Part shown: positions 55,487 to 64,000 of the stretch, in pieces
How positions within the stretch are numbered: position 1 is the stretch's first letter
Layout of the letters: the number at the start of each line of letters is the position of its first letter
Assembly (NCBI RefSeq): GCF_028688795.1
Contig: NZ_JAQTXM010000001.1
Span: forward strand, 248,001 to 312,000
Source of the DNA: Rhodoferax sp.
GTDB lineage: Bacteria; Pseudomonadota; Gammaproteobacteria; Burkholderiales; Burkholderiaceae_C
Reading direction: 5' to 3'
DNA: 64,000 nt
Notes under the pieces: model-generated
What the model was told of the DNA's origin: nothing
What the model saw: only the letters and a program-made list of their open reading frames with translations
The model's database searches: none
Program-made: the position numbers and the translations under genes

Positions 55487-56199
55487 GCCTGGTAGTCAAA
55501 AATCTGAGCAAGCACTACGGCAGCGTGCCGGTGTTCAGCGATGTCTCGCTGCACGTGGCAGCGGGCGAGTTTGTCGCCATCATTGGCGAATCGGGCGTGG
55601 GCAAATCCACCTTGCTCAACTGCATGGCCGGCCTTGACACCTGGCAAGCGGGAAGCGTGCGGCTAGACGGGCAAGACCTGAGCCAGTTGAGTGACGCGCA
55701 ACTGGCGCACCTGCGCCGCGCCAAAACCGGCTTTGTGTTTCAGGCGTTTCACGTGCTTCCGCACTTGAGCGTGGCGCAAAACGTGGCGCTGCCACTGATG
55801 CTGCTAGGCCGCCATGACGACGCACGCGTGCAATCCATGCTGGAGGCGGTGGGCCTGCAAGGCTTGGGTGAGCGCCTGCCGCAGCAGCTCAGTGGCGGCC
55901 AGTTGCAACGCGTGGCCATTGCCCGCGCGCTCATCCACGCGCCCAAGCTGCTGCTGGCCGACGAGCCCACCGGCAACCTTGACCCGCGCACCGCAGAAAA
56001 AGTGATGGACGCCTTGATCGGCCAAGCACGCTTGAGTGGCGCCGCCATGGTGCTGGTGACGCACTCGGTGGCCGCGGCCCAGCGCGCTGATCGGGTGCTG
56101 ACCCTGACCGCAGCCGGGCTGGTGACGCACAGCACGGCCGCCAGCCCAGAGGGCTCTGATACTACGGTGCTGAACGCGTCCAACGTCGCGGCAACCTGA
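55483..56199 (+). CDS. ABC transporter ATP-binding protein (LolD/MacB-like)
   Basis: [18 protein letters not shown] Walker [33 protein letters not shown]. Confidence 0.94.
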   Translation: MSLVVKNLSKHYGSVPVFSDVSLHVAAGEFVAIIGESGVGKSTLLNCMAGLDTWQAGSVRLDGQDLSQLSDAQLAHLRRAKTGFVFQAFHVLPHLSVAQNVALPLMLLGRHDDARVQSMLEAVGLQGLGERLPQQLSGGQLQRVAIARALIHAPKLLLADEPTGNLDPRTAEKVMDALIGQARLSGAAMVLVTHSVAAAQRADRVLTLTAAGLVTHSTAASPEGSDTTVLNASNVAAT

Positions 56200-56208
56200 A
56201 AATCTTGC

Positions 56209-57966
56209 ATGCAAGTTCTGATTGATTTTTGCAACCCACACGCCACCGATGCCGCCTTGCGCTGCGCCTTTGATGCGCCGCTGCAAGTTCTGGTAGCGCA
56301 CACACACGCACAGGTCAAACCCGTGCTTGACGCGGTCGATGCCCTGAGCCAACAAGGCCTGTGGTGCGTGGGTTATGTGCGTTATGAAGCGGCCCCGGCG
56401 TTTGATGCGGCATTTGCCGTGCATGACACTGATGGCCCGCTGGTCTGGTTTGGCGTCTACGCCCAGCCTTTGCCCTGGCCTGAGGACGACACAAGCCACG
56501 ATGCAGACACCCGAGCGCAGTGGCACAGCACCCTGAGCCGCGCTGACTTTGACACCCACATGGCCCAAATTCACCAAGCCATTGCGGCGGGTGAGTTTTA
56601 CCAGGTCAACTTCACCGCAGCCCTGCACGGCGCGTTCACGGGTGAACCCTTGACGCTGTTCAACCGCCTGCAGCGCGCCCAGCCCAACGGCTACGCGGCC
56701 TTTATGGACACTGGTTTTGAGCAGGTGCTGTCAGTGTCGCCCGAGCTGTTTTTTGACTGGCAGCCCGGGCCCACAGGCCAAAGCGGTCGCATCCTGACGC
56801 GCCCCATGAAAGGCACCGCGCCGCGCGGCAACACCAGCGCAGAAGACGACGCCTTGGTCAAAGCGCTGTTGGCGTCGCCCAAGGAGCGGGCCGAGAACGT
56901 GATGATCGTCGACCTGCTGCGCAACGATGTGTCGCGTATCGCCGAACCTTTTTCTGTGCAAGTGCCCTCGCTGTTCACGGTGCAAACCCTGCCGACGGTG
57001 TTTCAAATGGTGTCCGACGTGACCGCCCGCACCCGGCCCGGCACCAGCTTGACCGACGTGTTTGCCGCGCTGTTCCCGTGTGGCTCCATCACCGGTGCGC
57101 CCAAAGTGCAGGCCATGCACGCCATCAAAACGCTCGAAATCCAAGCGCGCGGTATTTACTGCGGTGCCATTGGCGTGGTGCGCCCGGGTGGGCACGCCAC
57201 CTTTAACGTCGCCATTCGCACCGTCACTTTGCGCGGCAATGCAGCCAGCTGCGGCATTGGCAGCGGCATCACCTTTGACGCCACAGCGCAAGCCGAATGG
57301 CAAGAGTGGCAGCACAAACGCGGCTTTCTGGACCGCGCCAGCGAGGCGTTTGAGTTGCTGGAAACGCTGCGTCTGGAAAACGGTGTTTATATTAATTTAA
57401 TAGTGCATCTCGCACGTTTATCTAGGGCTGCAAGGCATTTTGGCTATGTATTTGATGAAGTCTGTGTGCGGAAGCCGCTGGACGCGCTGACTGCAGAGGC
57501 ACTGGCTGCACCCACCACCGCTTGGCGCGTGCGTCTGCTGCTGAATGCCAATGGCGAGCCTCACGTTGAAAAATTTATATTAAATCAGCCTATAGCCCCC
57601 GTTAATATTGCGCTGGCAGCTACACATTTTGAAGAAGCACACAGCGAATTTACCCGCTTCAAAACCACCCGCCGTGCGCACTACGAAGCCTTTGCCCCGA
57701 CCGACCCCAGCGTGTTCGACACCCTGCTCTACAACGCCGCCGGTGAATTGACCGAATGCACCCGCGGCAACATCGCCCTGCTGCTGGACGGTCGCTGGGT
57801 GACACCGCCCTTGCACTGCGGGTTGCTGGACGGCGTCGGGCGTGAGATGTGTTTGAAAGAAGGCCGCCTGGTTGAGGCCGTGGTGCGCGTGGCGGACTTG
57901 CCACGTGTGCAGGCGCTGGCGTTTGTGAACAGCTTGCGCGGCTGGCTGGATGCGCGGCTGGTTTGA
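56209..57966 (+). CDS. pabB: Aminodeoxychorismate synthase component I fused to aminotransferase class IV (PabB-PabC type)
   Basis: GEFYQVNFTAALHGAFTGEPLTLFNRLQRAQPNGYAAFMDTG; PCGSITGAPKVQAMHAIKTLE; C-terminal NAAGELTECTRGNIALLLDGRWVTPPLHCGLLDGVGRE. Confidence 0.94.
   Translation: MQVLIDFCNPHATDAALRCAFDAPLQVLVAHTHAQVKPVLDAVDALSQQGLWCVGYVRYEAAPAFDAAFAVHDTDGPLVWFGVYAQPLPWPEDDTSHDADTRAQWHSTLSRADFDTHMAQIHQAIAAGEFYQVNFTAALHGAFTGEPLTLFNRLQRAQPNGYAAFMDTGFEQVLSVSPELFFDWQPGPTGQSGRILTRPMKGTAPRGNTSAEDDALVKALLASPKERAENVMIVDLLRNDVSRIAEPFSVQVPSLFTVQTLPTVFQMVSDVTARTRPGTSLTDVFAALFPCGSITGAPKVQAMHAIKTLEIQARGIYCGAIGVVRPGGHATFNVAIRTVTLRGNAASCGIGSGITFDATAQAEWQEWQHKRGFLDRASEAFELLETLRLENGVYINLIVHLARLSRAARHFGYVFDEVCVRKPLDALTAEALAAPTTAWRVRLLLNANGEPHVEKFILNQPIAPVNIALAATHFEEAHSEFTRFKTTRRAHYEAFAPTDPSVFDTLLYNAAGELTECTRGNIALLLDGRWVTPPLHCGLLDGVGREMCLKEGRLVEAVVRVADLPRVQALAFVNSLRGWLDARLV
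57400..57442. repeat. Mini-element-like copy E10 (within pabB)
   Basis: ATAGTGCATCTCGCACGTTTATCTAGGGCTGCAAGGCATTTTGG; diverged and overlaps a conserved HLxRLxxxAxxFG protein motif. Confidence 0.4.
57583..57625. repeat. Mini-element copy E11 (within pabB)
   Basis: Reverse strand GTAGCTGCCAGCGCAATATTAACGGGGGCTATAGGCTGATTTAA. Confidence 0.7.
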
Positions 57967-58117
57967 ATAGCTGCTGGTTTGGAACCCTTGACAGAAGCTC
58001 GCTTCAATGTTTCTCTTGGCTTGCCAAGACACACTTCAGGGCAAAAAACGTGGCACAGATCCCGTTAGATTTCCACGGGCCTGATACTTTTGAAAACCAT
58101 GTCTACGCGTCCTCTGC

Positions 58118-58316
58118 ATGACCAAACGGAAACTCGCGCCCCAGGAAAAGGTCGATAAAGAGCAGCGCTAATTGACCTACATGACGATCTTCATTGACGG
58201 TAAACAAAAGCAGGAAAGCGACCGCCAACTTAAATGGCTAGTCTGTAGAAGAATTCGTTCGCCGCTATGCTGACCCCATCTGGTTTCTGCAGAACGACAG
58301 GCACCAGAATGTGTAA
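58118..58316 (+). pseudogene. Decayed small hypothetical gene (stop plus frameshift)
   Basis: MTKRKLAPQEKVDKEQR*LTYMTIFIDGKQKQESDRQLKW, then in another frame VEEFVRRYADPIWFLQNDRHQNV*; resembles small proteins ending ...EEFIRRNADPIWLHQNGMWE. Confidence 0.55.
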
Positions 58317-58364
58317 ATGCTTCACCTACCCCACTGCCTGCAGTGGCCGACTTCAAGGAACGCC

Positions 58365-58658
58365 ATGTTCGTCGTGATCTTTCGCGCCAAGGTTCGCCAA
58401 ACCGATAACGAATACGCCGTGGTCGCTGCCCGCATGCGTGAGCTGGCGCTGGGGCAATTCGGCTGCCTTGAGTTCACCGCCGTCACCGAAGGCCAGGACG
58501 AAATCGCCCTGTCGTATTGGCCGTCTGAGGCACACATCCGTGCCTGGAAGGCGCACTCGGAACATGTGCTTGCCCAGCAACTCGGACGCAGCACGTGGTA
58601 CGAGTCCTACACCGTGCAGGTGGCTGAACTCACGCGAGAATACAGTTTTGCACAATGA
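58365..58658 (+). CDS. Antibiotic biosynthesis monooxygenase (ABM) domain protein
   Basis: MFVVIFRAKVRQTDNEYAVVAARMRELALGQFGCLEFTAVTEGQDEIALSYWPSEAHIRAWKAHSEHVLAQQLG. Confidence 0.9.
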   Translation: MFVVIFRAKVRQTDNEYAVVAARMRELALGQFGCLEFTAVTEGQDEIALSYWPSEAHIRAWKAHSEHVLAQQLGRSTWYESYTVQVAELTREYSFAQ

Positions 58659-58708
58659 CTTGATGCCTGTCCAGATTGGCACCCGACAGTCAGGACGGCC
58701 CCGACCCC

Positions 58709-61420
58709 ATGCTTGACCTCCTCAAAACCTTCTCGTGGCAAGAGTTGCGCCAGCACCCGTGGCGCAATGCCGCAGCGGTGGTGGCGGTCATGCTGGGCGT
58801 CGCATTGGCGTTTTCCGTGCACCTGATCAACGCCAGCGCGCTCGACGAATTTGCCCAGGCCACACGCGCCGTGTCGGGCCAGAGCGACCTTGAATTGCGC
58901 GCCGCACAAGGACAGTTTGACGAGGCCTTGTTTGGCCGGGTGGCCAAGCTGCCAGAGGTGGCGCAGGCCGCCCCAGTGCTTGAAGTGGGCAGCTACCTGC
59001 GCACTGCCAGCGGCAAGCAGTCGCTCAAAGTGGTGGGGGTGGATGCGCTGGCGGTGGCCCGCATGGCGCCAGACTTGATTCCGATACCGCGCCGGCCTGA
59101 CGTAAATGAAGACAAAAAGACAACACGCTTTGCCTTGTTTGCGCCGGGACAGGTGTTTCTTAACCCGGCGGCGCAACGCTTGTTGGCGGTCTTGGACACC
59201 GAGGCCCACGACAGCGCCGTGAGCCCCAAACCGGCAGCACAGACCCTGCAACTGCAAAGCGGCATGCAATGGCTCAATGTGAACGTGGCAGGCAGCGTGC
59301 GCGCCAGCGGCCCGGCATTGGGGGTAATGGACATTGGCGCAGCGCAGGAATTGTTTGGCAAACTGGGCCAGCTCAGCCGCATTGACTTAACGCTAAAACT
59401 CGGCGTGAACCGTGACGACTTCGCCCGCCGCCTGCAAGCGCTGCCCGATTGGCCCGCAGGTGTCACCGTGGCACAACCAAGTGATGCGCAGTCGCAAATC
59501 AACAATTTGTCGCAGGCCTACCGGGTCAACCTGACGGTGTTGGCGCTGATTGCCCTGTTCACCGGGGCGTTTTTGGTGTTTTCGGTGCTGGCGCTCAGCG
59601 TGGCCAAACGCGCGCAGCAATTTGCCCTGCTGGCAGTACTGGGTTTGAGTGGACGTGAGCGCCTGACGCTGGTGCTGTGGGAGTCTTTGGGCTTAGGGGT
59701 CGTGGGCAGCGTGTGCGGCCTGGCCTTGGGTGCCGGGCTGGCGGCGCTGGCCTTGAACGTACTGGGTGGTGACTTGGGCGGCGGCTTTTTTTCCGGGGCC
59801 GCGCCCCGCTTGCAGTTAGACGGCTGGGCTGCCGCCGGCTACGGCGTGCTGGGTGTAGCGGCCGCGCTGGCGGGTGGCTGGTGGCCAGCGCGCCAGGCCC
59901 AAGCCTTGCCGCCAGCGCAAACCCTCAAAGGTCTGGGGCATTCTGGCGCTGCTCACAGCCACTGGTTTAGTCTTTTTTTGATAGCTGCTGGCGCATTATT
60001 GACAAGGGTCCCAGCCGTATTTGGCATGCCAATAGCTGCATATGTGTCGGTCGCCTTTCTGTTGCTGGGTGGCATCACCGCCCTGCCCTGGCTGGTGGGC
60101 TTGCTGCTGGACCGCATCGCCCCGCTGGTGGCGCGCCAGACCTTGCCACTGCTGGCCGTGGCGCGCGCCCGGCACCAGCGTGAAACGGCTGCCGTGGCGG
60201 TGAGCGGTGTGGTGGCATCGCTCAGCCTGGCGGTGGCGCTCACGGTGATGGTGGCGAGTTTTCGCGAATCGGTCACGCAGTGGCTTAACGTGGTGCTACC
60301 GGCGGATCTGTATGTGCGCAGCAGCGGCAACCTGGGTGCGTCAGACACGGTGTTCTTCAGCCCGGAATTTGTCCGGGCCGCCGCCAAGTTGCCGGGAGTG
60401 ACGCGGCTGCAAGCGCAGCGCCAAGTGCCGCTGTTGTTAGAAGCGTCACTACCCGCCGTGGCGCTGCTGGCCCGCGAGCTCGACGACCCGGCACGCAACC
60501 TGCCCATGGTGGCGCCACCCTTGCCCGTGCCAAAGGGGCAAATTGGCATCTACGTGAGTGAAGCAGTAGTCGATTTGCACGGTGCTAGGGTGGGCCAGGC
60601 CTTTCCACAGATTTATAAGGCTTTTAGGCCTCTGGCCCTTATAAATGATGCGCAAGAAGCTACTTTTTATGTAGCAGGCGTGTGGCGTGATTACGCTCGC
60701 CAAAGCGGTGCGATTGCCATCAGCCGAGAAGATTTTCAGCGCCTCACCGGCGACCAGCGCGCCAATGACCTGGCGCTGTGGCTGGATGACCCGGCGCAGG
60801 CAGAGCAGGTGCAGCAGGCGCTGCGAACTCTGGCAACCTCCCAGTCGGGAAACACAGCAAATCAGGCCGCCTTGTCAGACCCAGCGACCCGCACTGAAAA
60901 GGCAAGCAAGCCTGACCTTTCAGGCCTGGCTGCTGGCTCTGGTGCGGGCGAGCTGCTCGAATTTGGCACGTCCGCCCAGATTCGCAGCACCTCGCTCAAG
61001 GTGTTTGACCGCAGCTTTGCCGTCACTTACTGGCTGCAGGCAGTGGCGGTGGCGATTGGCCTGTTTGGCGTGGCCGCCAGCTTCAGCGCGCAGGTGCTGG
61101 CACGGCGCAAAGAATTTGGCTTGCTGGTGCACCTGGGCCTGACCAAGCGGCAAATCTTGACGGTGGTGGCGCTCGAAGGCATGGCCTGGACCAGCCTGGG
61201 CGCGCTCGCCGGATTAGGGCTGGGCCTGGTGGTGTCAGGCGTGCTGGTGCATGTGGTGAACCCGCAAAGCTTTCACTGGACCATGGATTTGATGCTGCCC
61301 TGGCTCAAGCTGATCAGCCTGTGTCTGGCCGTGGTGGCTGCCGGCACGGTCACCGCCTGGCTGGCTGCCCGCGCGGCGGCTGGGCAAGATGCGGTGCTGG
61401 CAGTGAAGGAAGATTGGTGA
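58709..61420 (+). CDS. ABC transporter permease, FtsX/MacB-like, two FtsX domains
   Basis: MLDLLKTFSWQELRQHPWRNAAAVVAVMLGVALAFSVHLINASALDEFAQA; FtsX-like membrane blocks mid and C-terminal. Confidence 0.92.
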   Translation: MLDLLKTFSWQELRQHPWRNAAAVVAVMLGVALAFSVHLINASALDEFAQATRAVSGQSDLELRAAQGQFDEALFGRVAKLPEVAQAAPVLEVGSYLRTASGKQSLKVVGVDALAVARMAPDLIPIPRRPDVNEDKKTTRFALFAPGQVFLNPAAQRLLAVLDTEAHDSAVSPKPAAQTLQLQSGMQWLNVNVAGSVRASGPALGVMDIGAAQELFGKLGQLSRIDLTLKLGVNRDDFARRLQALPDWPAGVTVAQPSDAQSQINNLSQAYRVNLTVLALIALFTGAFLVFSVLALSVAKRAQQFALLAVLGLSGRERLTLVLWESLGLGVVGSVCGLALGAGLAALALNVLGGDLGGGFFSGAAPRLQLDGWAAAGYGVLGVAAALAGGWWPARQAQALPPAQTLKGLGHSGAAHSHWFSLFLIAAGALLTRVPAVFGMPIAAYVSVAFLLLGGITALPWLVGLLLDRIAPLVARQTLPLLAVARARHQRETAAVAVSGVVASLSLAVALTVMVASFRESVTQWLNVVLPADLYVRSSGNLGASDTVFFSPEFVRAAAKLPGVTRLQAQRQVPLLLEASLPAVALLARELDDPARNLPMVAPPLPVPKGQIGIYVSEAVVDLHGARVGQAFPQIYKAFRPLALINDAQEATFYVAGVWRDYARQSGAIAISREDFQRLTGDQRANDLALWLDDPAQAEQVQQALRTLATSQSGNTANQAALSDPATRTEKASKPDLSGLAAGSGAGELLEFGTSAQIRSTSLKVFDRSFAVTYWLQAVAVAIGLFGVAASFSAQVLARRKEFGLLVHLGLTKRQILTVVALEGMAWTSLGALAGLGLGLVVSGVLVHVVNPQSFHWTMDLMLPWLKLISLCLAVVAAGTVTAWLAARAAAGQDAVLAVKEDW
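59981..60024. repeat. Mini-element copy E12 (within FtsX permease)
   Basis: ATAGCTGCTGGCGCATTATTGACAAGGGTCCCAGCCGTATTTGG. Confidence 0.8.
60616..60677. repeat. Mini-element copy E13 (within FtsX permease, opposite orientation)
   Basis: Reverse strand GCTACATAAAAAGTAGCTTCTTGCGCATCATTTATAAGGGCCAGAGGCCTAAAAG. Confidence 0.88.
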
Positions 61421-61432
61421 GTGATGCGCGGC

Positions 61433-62227
61433 TTATTTAGCCGTTGGCTTCCTGATCCAGTCGCTGATGTCCAGGACCGCTTGCGGCTCCATGCCGATGA
61501 AACCATGCCAATGATTGGCCTCGCAGGGATTGCCTTTTGGGTCCGCGCCGCCTGAAACCATCATCAGCCTCTTGACAGGGCTCCCTTTCAAACCACTGAT
61601 GATGCTTGGCACTTCATGTGGCCGGCAGGCATGACATTCGTCTCGTTCATGGTGATACACCAGCACCGGAACTTTGATCATTGGCAGGTCTTGCCGGGGC
61701 AAGGCGCCAGCATATTTGTACTCGACAACACTTGAGCTGACCACACCGCCCGCAATCTGGGTGTCCTGAATGTTGATGAGCATGGCGGCCGTGCTGACCG
61801 TGCCCCGGCTGGTGCCCATGATCCAGACAGGTGCCGGGCTTTTCCTCTTAACCCAATCCAGCACGGCTTTTGCATCAGCCATGTGCTTGTCCGAAATACG
61901 GTCTTCATAGCCGAGTTCGGCAGAGTCGTTGGGGCGCCCGAAAATGGCAAGGTTGAAACCCTGCGCCGCCCATAGTCTGGCTGTGCGCACCAGAAAATTA
62001 TTGCTGGTCGGCCAACCATCCTCGACTTTGCCAAAACCACCGCCGCCGCCAGGAAAAACAAGCAGCGTTGCCGTTGCCCCCTCTGTGGCATGCCAAAACA
62101 CCGTCGTCCGTATATCCGGCCGCGTTGGCACCTTGAAAAGTTCACCGGCATGGGTAAGACCCATGCTTGCAATCAAGGCCAATGCCGCTGCAAGTGAATG
62201 CAGATATTGAGTTATTTGTGTCTTCAT
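61433..62227 (-). CDS. Secreted alpha/beta-hydrolase-like protein
   Basis: Signal peptide MKTQITQYLHSLAAALALIASMGLTHAG; WIMGTSRGTVSTAAMLI nucleophile-elbow-like. Start trimmed to ATG 62227. Confidence 0.75.
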   Translation of the reverse strand: MKTQITQYLHSLAAALALIASMGLTHAGELFKVPTRPDIRTTVFWHATEGATATLLVFPGGGGGFGKVEDGWPTSNNFLVRTARLWAAQGFNLAIFGRPNDSAELGYEDRISDKHMADAKAVLDWVKRKSPAPVWIMGTSRGTVSTAAMLINIQDTQIAGGVVSSSVVEYKYAGALPRQDLPMIKVPVLVYHHERDECHACRPHEVPSIISGLKGSPVKRLMMVSGGADPKGNPCEANHWHGFIGMEPQAVLDISDWIRKPTAK

Positions 62228-62240
62228 GGGTGTGTCTCGG

Positions 62241-64000
62241 TCAAGTCGGCTCCAGCGCTGGCGGGGCATCCACCAACAATTGCCAAGCGGGGTCAGGCTG
62301 CCAGGTGGCCAGCCAGTGCGGCACATCGGCGGCCGGCATGGGCCGTGCAATGCCGTAACCCTGCGCCAGCTCGCAGCCCAGTTGCAACAAGCGTGTGCCG
62401 TGCTCGCGAGTTTCCATGCCCTCGGCGATGACGTCGCGCTGGAAGGCCCGCGCCAGAGAAATCACACCCTGCAAAATCGACAAATCATCGGCATCGGCCA
62501 ACATGTCGCGCACAAAACTCTGGTCAATCTTGATCAGCGTTACCGGCAAATGCTTGAGGTAGGTCAGCGACGAGTAACCCGTACCAAAATCATCCAGCGC
62601 GCAGGTAACGCCCAGGCGGGCACACGCCGAAATGATGTCGGCCACATGCCCCAGGTCTTCCAGTACGCTGGTTTCCAACACCTCGATGGACAGCAAGGCG
62701 GGCGACACGGCGGGGTGCTGGGCCAATGCGTCGCACAGTTTTTTCACAAAGTCATCGCCCTGCAATTGGCGCGCACTCACGTTCACGCTTACAGGCAGAG
62801 TCAGGCCCAGCGCCTGCCATTGGCCCAACTGCTTCAGCGCCGCATCAATCACCCAGTCGCCCAGTGCCACACTGAGCAAGTGGTCTTCAATGACTGGCAA
62901 AAACAACGCCGGGCTGAGCAAGCCTTTGGACGGGTGTTGCCAGCGAATCAGTGCCTCGGCCCCCACCACCTGGCCGGTGCGCAGATTCACCTTGGGCTGG
63001 TAATACAGCACAAATTCCTGGCTGCTGAGCGCCCGGGCGATCTCGTCAATGCGCTCATGCAAGCCCCTCACACTGCGGTCTAACACTGCGTCAAACACGT
63101 GGTAACGGTTTTTGCCAGACAACTTGGCCTGGTACATGGCCTGGTCTGCTTGGCGCATCAGCTGGTCGGCGTCAACTGGGTCTGCCTGCGGAAAAAATGT
63201 GACGCCCAGGCTGGCCGACACCTGCAGTTGGAAGTCGCCAAACGGCATGGGTTGGGCGGCAGCAGTCAGCAAGCGGTTCAGCGTGTTTTGGCAATCAGTG
63301 GCATCGGTCAAATCAGCCAGCACCGCGACAAATTCGTCACCACCAATGCGCGCCAGCGTGTCGCCTTCGCGCATGGCCAGCTTCACCGCTTGTGACACCG
63401 CCACCAGCAGCTGGTCGCCGGCGCCATGTCCATAGGTGTCGTTGATGAGCTTAAACCCGTCCAGGTCCAGGTAAGCCACCGCCAACGTCTGGCCACGGCG
63501 CTGCGCATGCACCATGGCTTGGTGCATGCGGTCGGCCAGCAACACCCGGTTGGGCAGGTTGGTGAGCGCATCAAAGTGGGCGATGTGCTCCAGCTGCTTC
63601 TGGTGCTCTTTGAGGGCGGTGATGTCAACAAAGATGGCCACGTAGTGTGTGACTTGGCCACGGGCATCACGCACCTCGCTGATGGTCAGCATCTCGGCAT
63701 ACAACGCACCATCTTTGCGCCGGTTCCAGACCTCGCCGTACCAATGGTCCTTCGCCTTCAGATCGGCAAACATGGCGGCATAAAAAGCCTCGCTTTGCAC
63801 ACCCGATTTCAGTATGCGCGGGCTTTGGCCAATGGCCTCTTCGCGGCTGTAGCCGGTGATCAGGGAGAAGGCTCTGTTGATGTCGATGATGATGCCGTTG
63901 GCATTGGTGATGAAAATGCCCTCGCGGGCCGAACTGAACACGCTCGCGGCCAGTTGGATTTTTTCTTCAGACAACTTGCGTTCGGTGATGTCGGTGTCGA
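62241..64000 (-). CDS. PAS-GGDEF-EAL cyclic-di-GMP protein (N-terminus beyond right edge)
   Basis: PAS GIFITNANGIIIDINRAFSLITGYSREEAIGQSPRILKSG; RIGGDEFVAVLAD; GAEALIRW, DDFGTGYSSL, LIKIDQSFV, AEGMET. Frame stays open (DTDITERKLSEEKIQ) to the edge. Confidence 0.95.
   Translation of the reverse strand, partial: DTDITERKLSEEKIQLAASVFSSAREGIFITNANGIIIDINRAFSLITGYSREEAIGQSPRILKSGVQSEAFYAAMFADLKAKDHWYGEVWNRRKDGALYAEMLTISEVRDARGQVTHYVAIFVDITALKEHQKQLEHIAHFDALTNLPNRVLLADRMHQAMVHAQRRGQTLAVAYLDLDGFKLINDTYGHGAGDQLLVAVSQAVKLAMREGDTLARIGGDEFVAVLADLTDATDCQNTLNRLLTAAAQPMPFGDFQLQVSASLGVTFFPQADPVDADQLMRQADQAMYQAKLSGKNRYHVFDAVLDRSVRGLHERIDEIARALSSQEFVLYYQPKVNLRTGQVVGAEALIRWQHPSKGLLSPALFLPVIEDHLLSVALGDWVIDAALKQLGQWQALGLTLPVSVNVSARQLQGDDFVKKLCDALAQHPAVSPALLSIEVLETSVLEDLGHVADIISACARLGVTCALDDFGTGYSSLTYLKHLPVTLIKIDQSFVRDMLADADDLSILQGVISLARAFQRDVIAEGMETREHGTRLLQLGCELAQGYGIARPMPAADVPHWLATWQPDPAWQLLVDAPPALEPT

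Noticed and set aside
57966-58000. ATAGCTGCTGGTTTGGAACCCTTGACAG after pabB as a mini-element
   Set aside because: Starts like the consensus but loses register after 11 nt; at most a decayed copy.

Overview
This is a chromosomal window from a betaproteobacterium. Gene content and short-repeat content look like Comamonadaceae (Rhodoferax/Polaromonas-like; this is inference, no search was run). It is densely coding and mostly housekeeping or metabolic. From left to right: a DUF748/AsmA-like gene that runs off the left edge; a lytic transglycosylase; glyA (preceded by a ZTP/pfl-type riboswitch) and nrdR; a type IV pilus minor-pilin operon with pilY1 and pilE; tyrB; a DUF2520 dehydrogenase; an intracellular PHB depolymerase; an orphan RnfB; an MCP with a C-terminal Cache-like domain; a complete propionyl-CoA/methylmalonyl-CoA operon with a divergent GntR regulator; tRNA-Arg and tRNA-Pro; aat-bpt; an IclR regulator; pbpG; leuA (with an apparent leader-peptide attenuator); pssA; ilvC-ilvH-ilvI; a translationally coupled sigma factor/DUF3619/DUF3106/RDD cluster; glnB and nadE; ppa and hppA; moaA-mobA-moeA; a 3-hydroxybutyrate oligomer hydrolase with a structured 5' leader; an MFS transporter; miaA; a split ABC transporter around pabBC; a secreted hydrolase; and a PAS-GGDEF-EAL gene at the right edge. 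No rRNA, CRISPR array, IS element or prophage was seen. The strongest unexplained signal is a dispersed imperfect-palindromic mini-element of about 43-60 bp, core RTAGCTRCTNRCGCWTNATTTATAAGGGCTAGAGGCC. At least 13 copies align without gaps in their first 31 nt. Most lie in frame inside conserved protein genes (miaA twice, moeA, nadE, pabB, an FtsX-type permease twice, a GNAT gene, a DUF748 gene), which resembles the coding palindromic elements known from Rickettsia.
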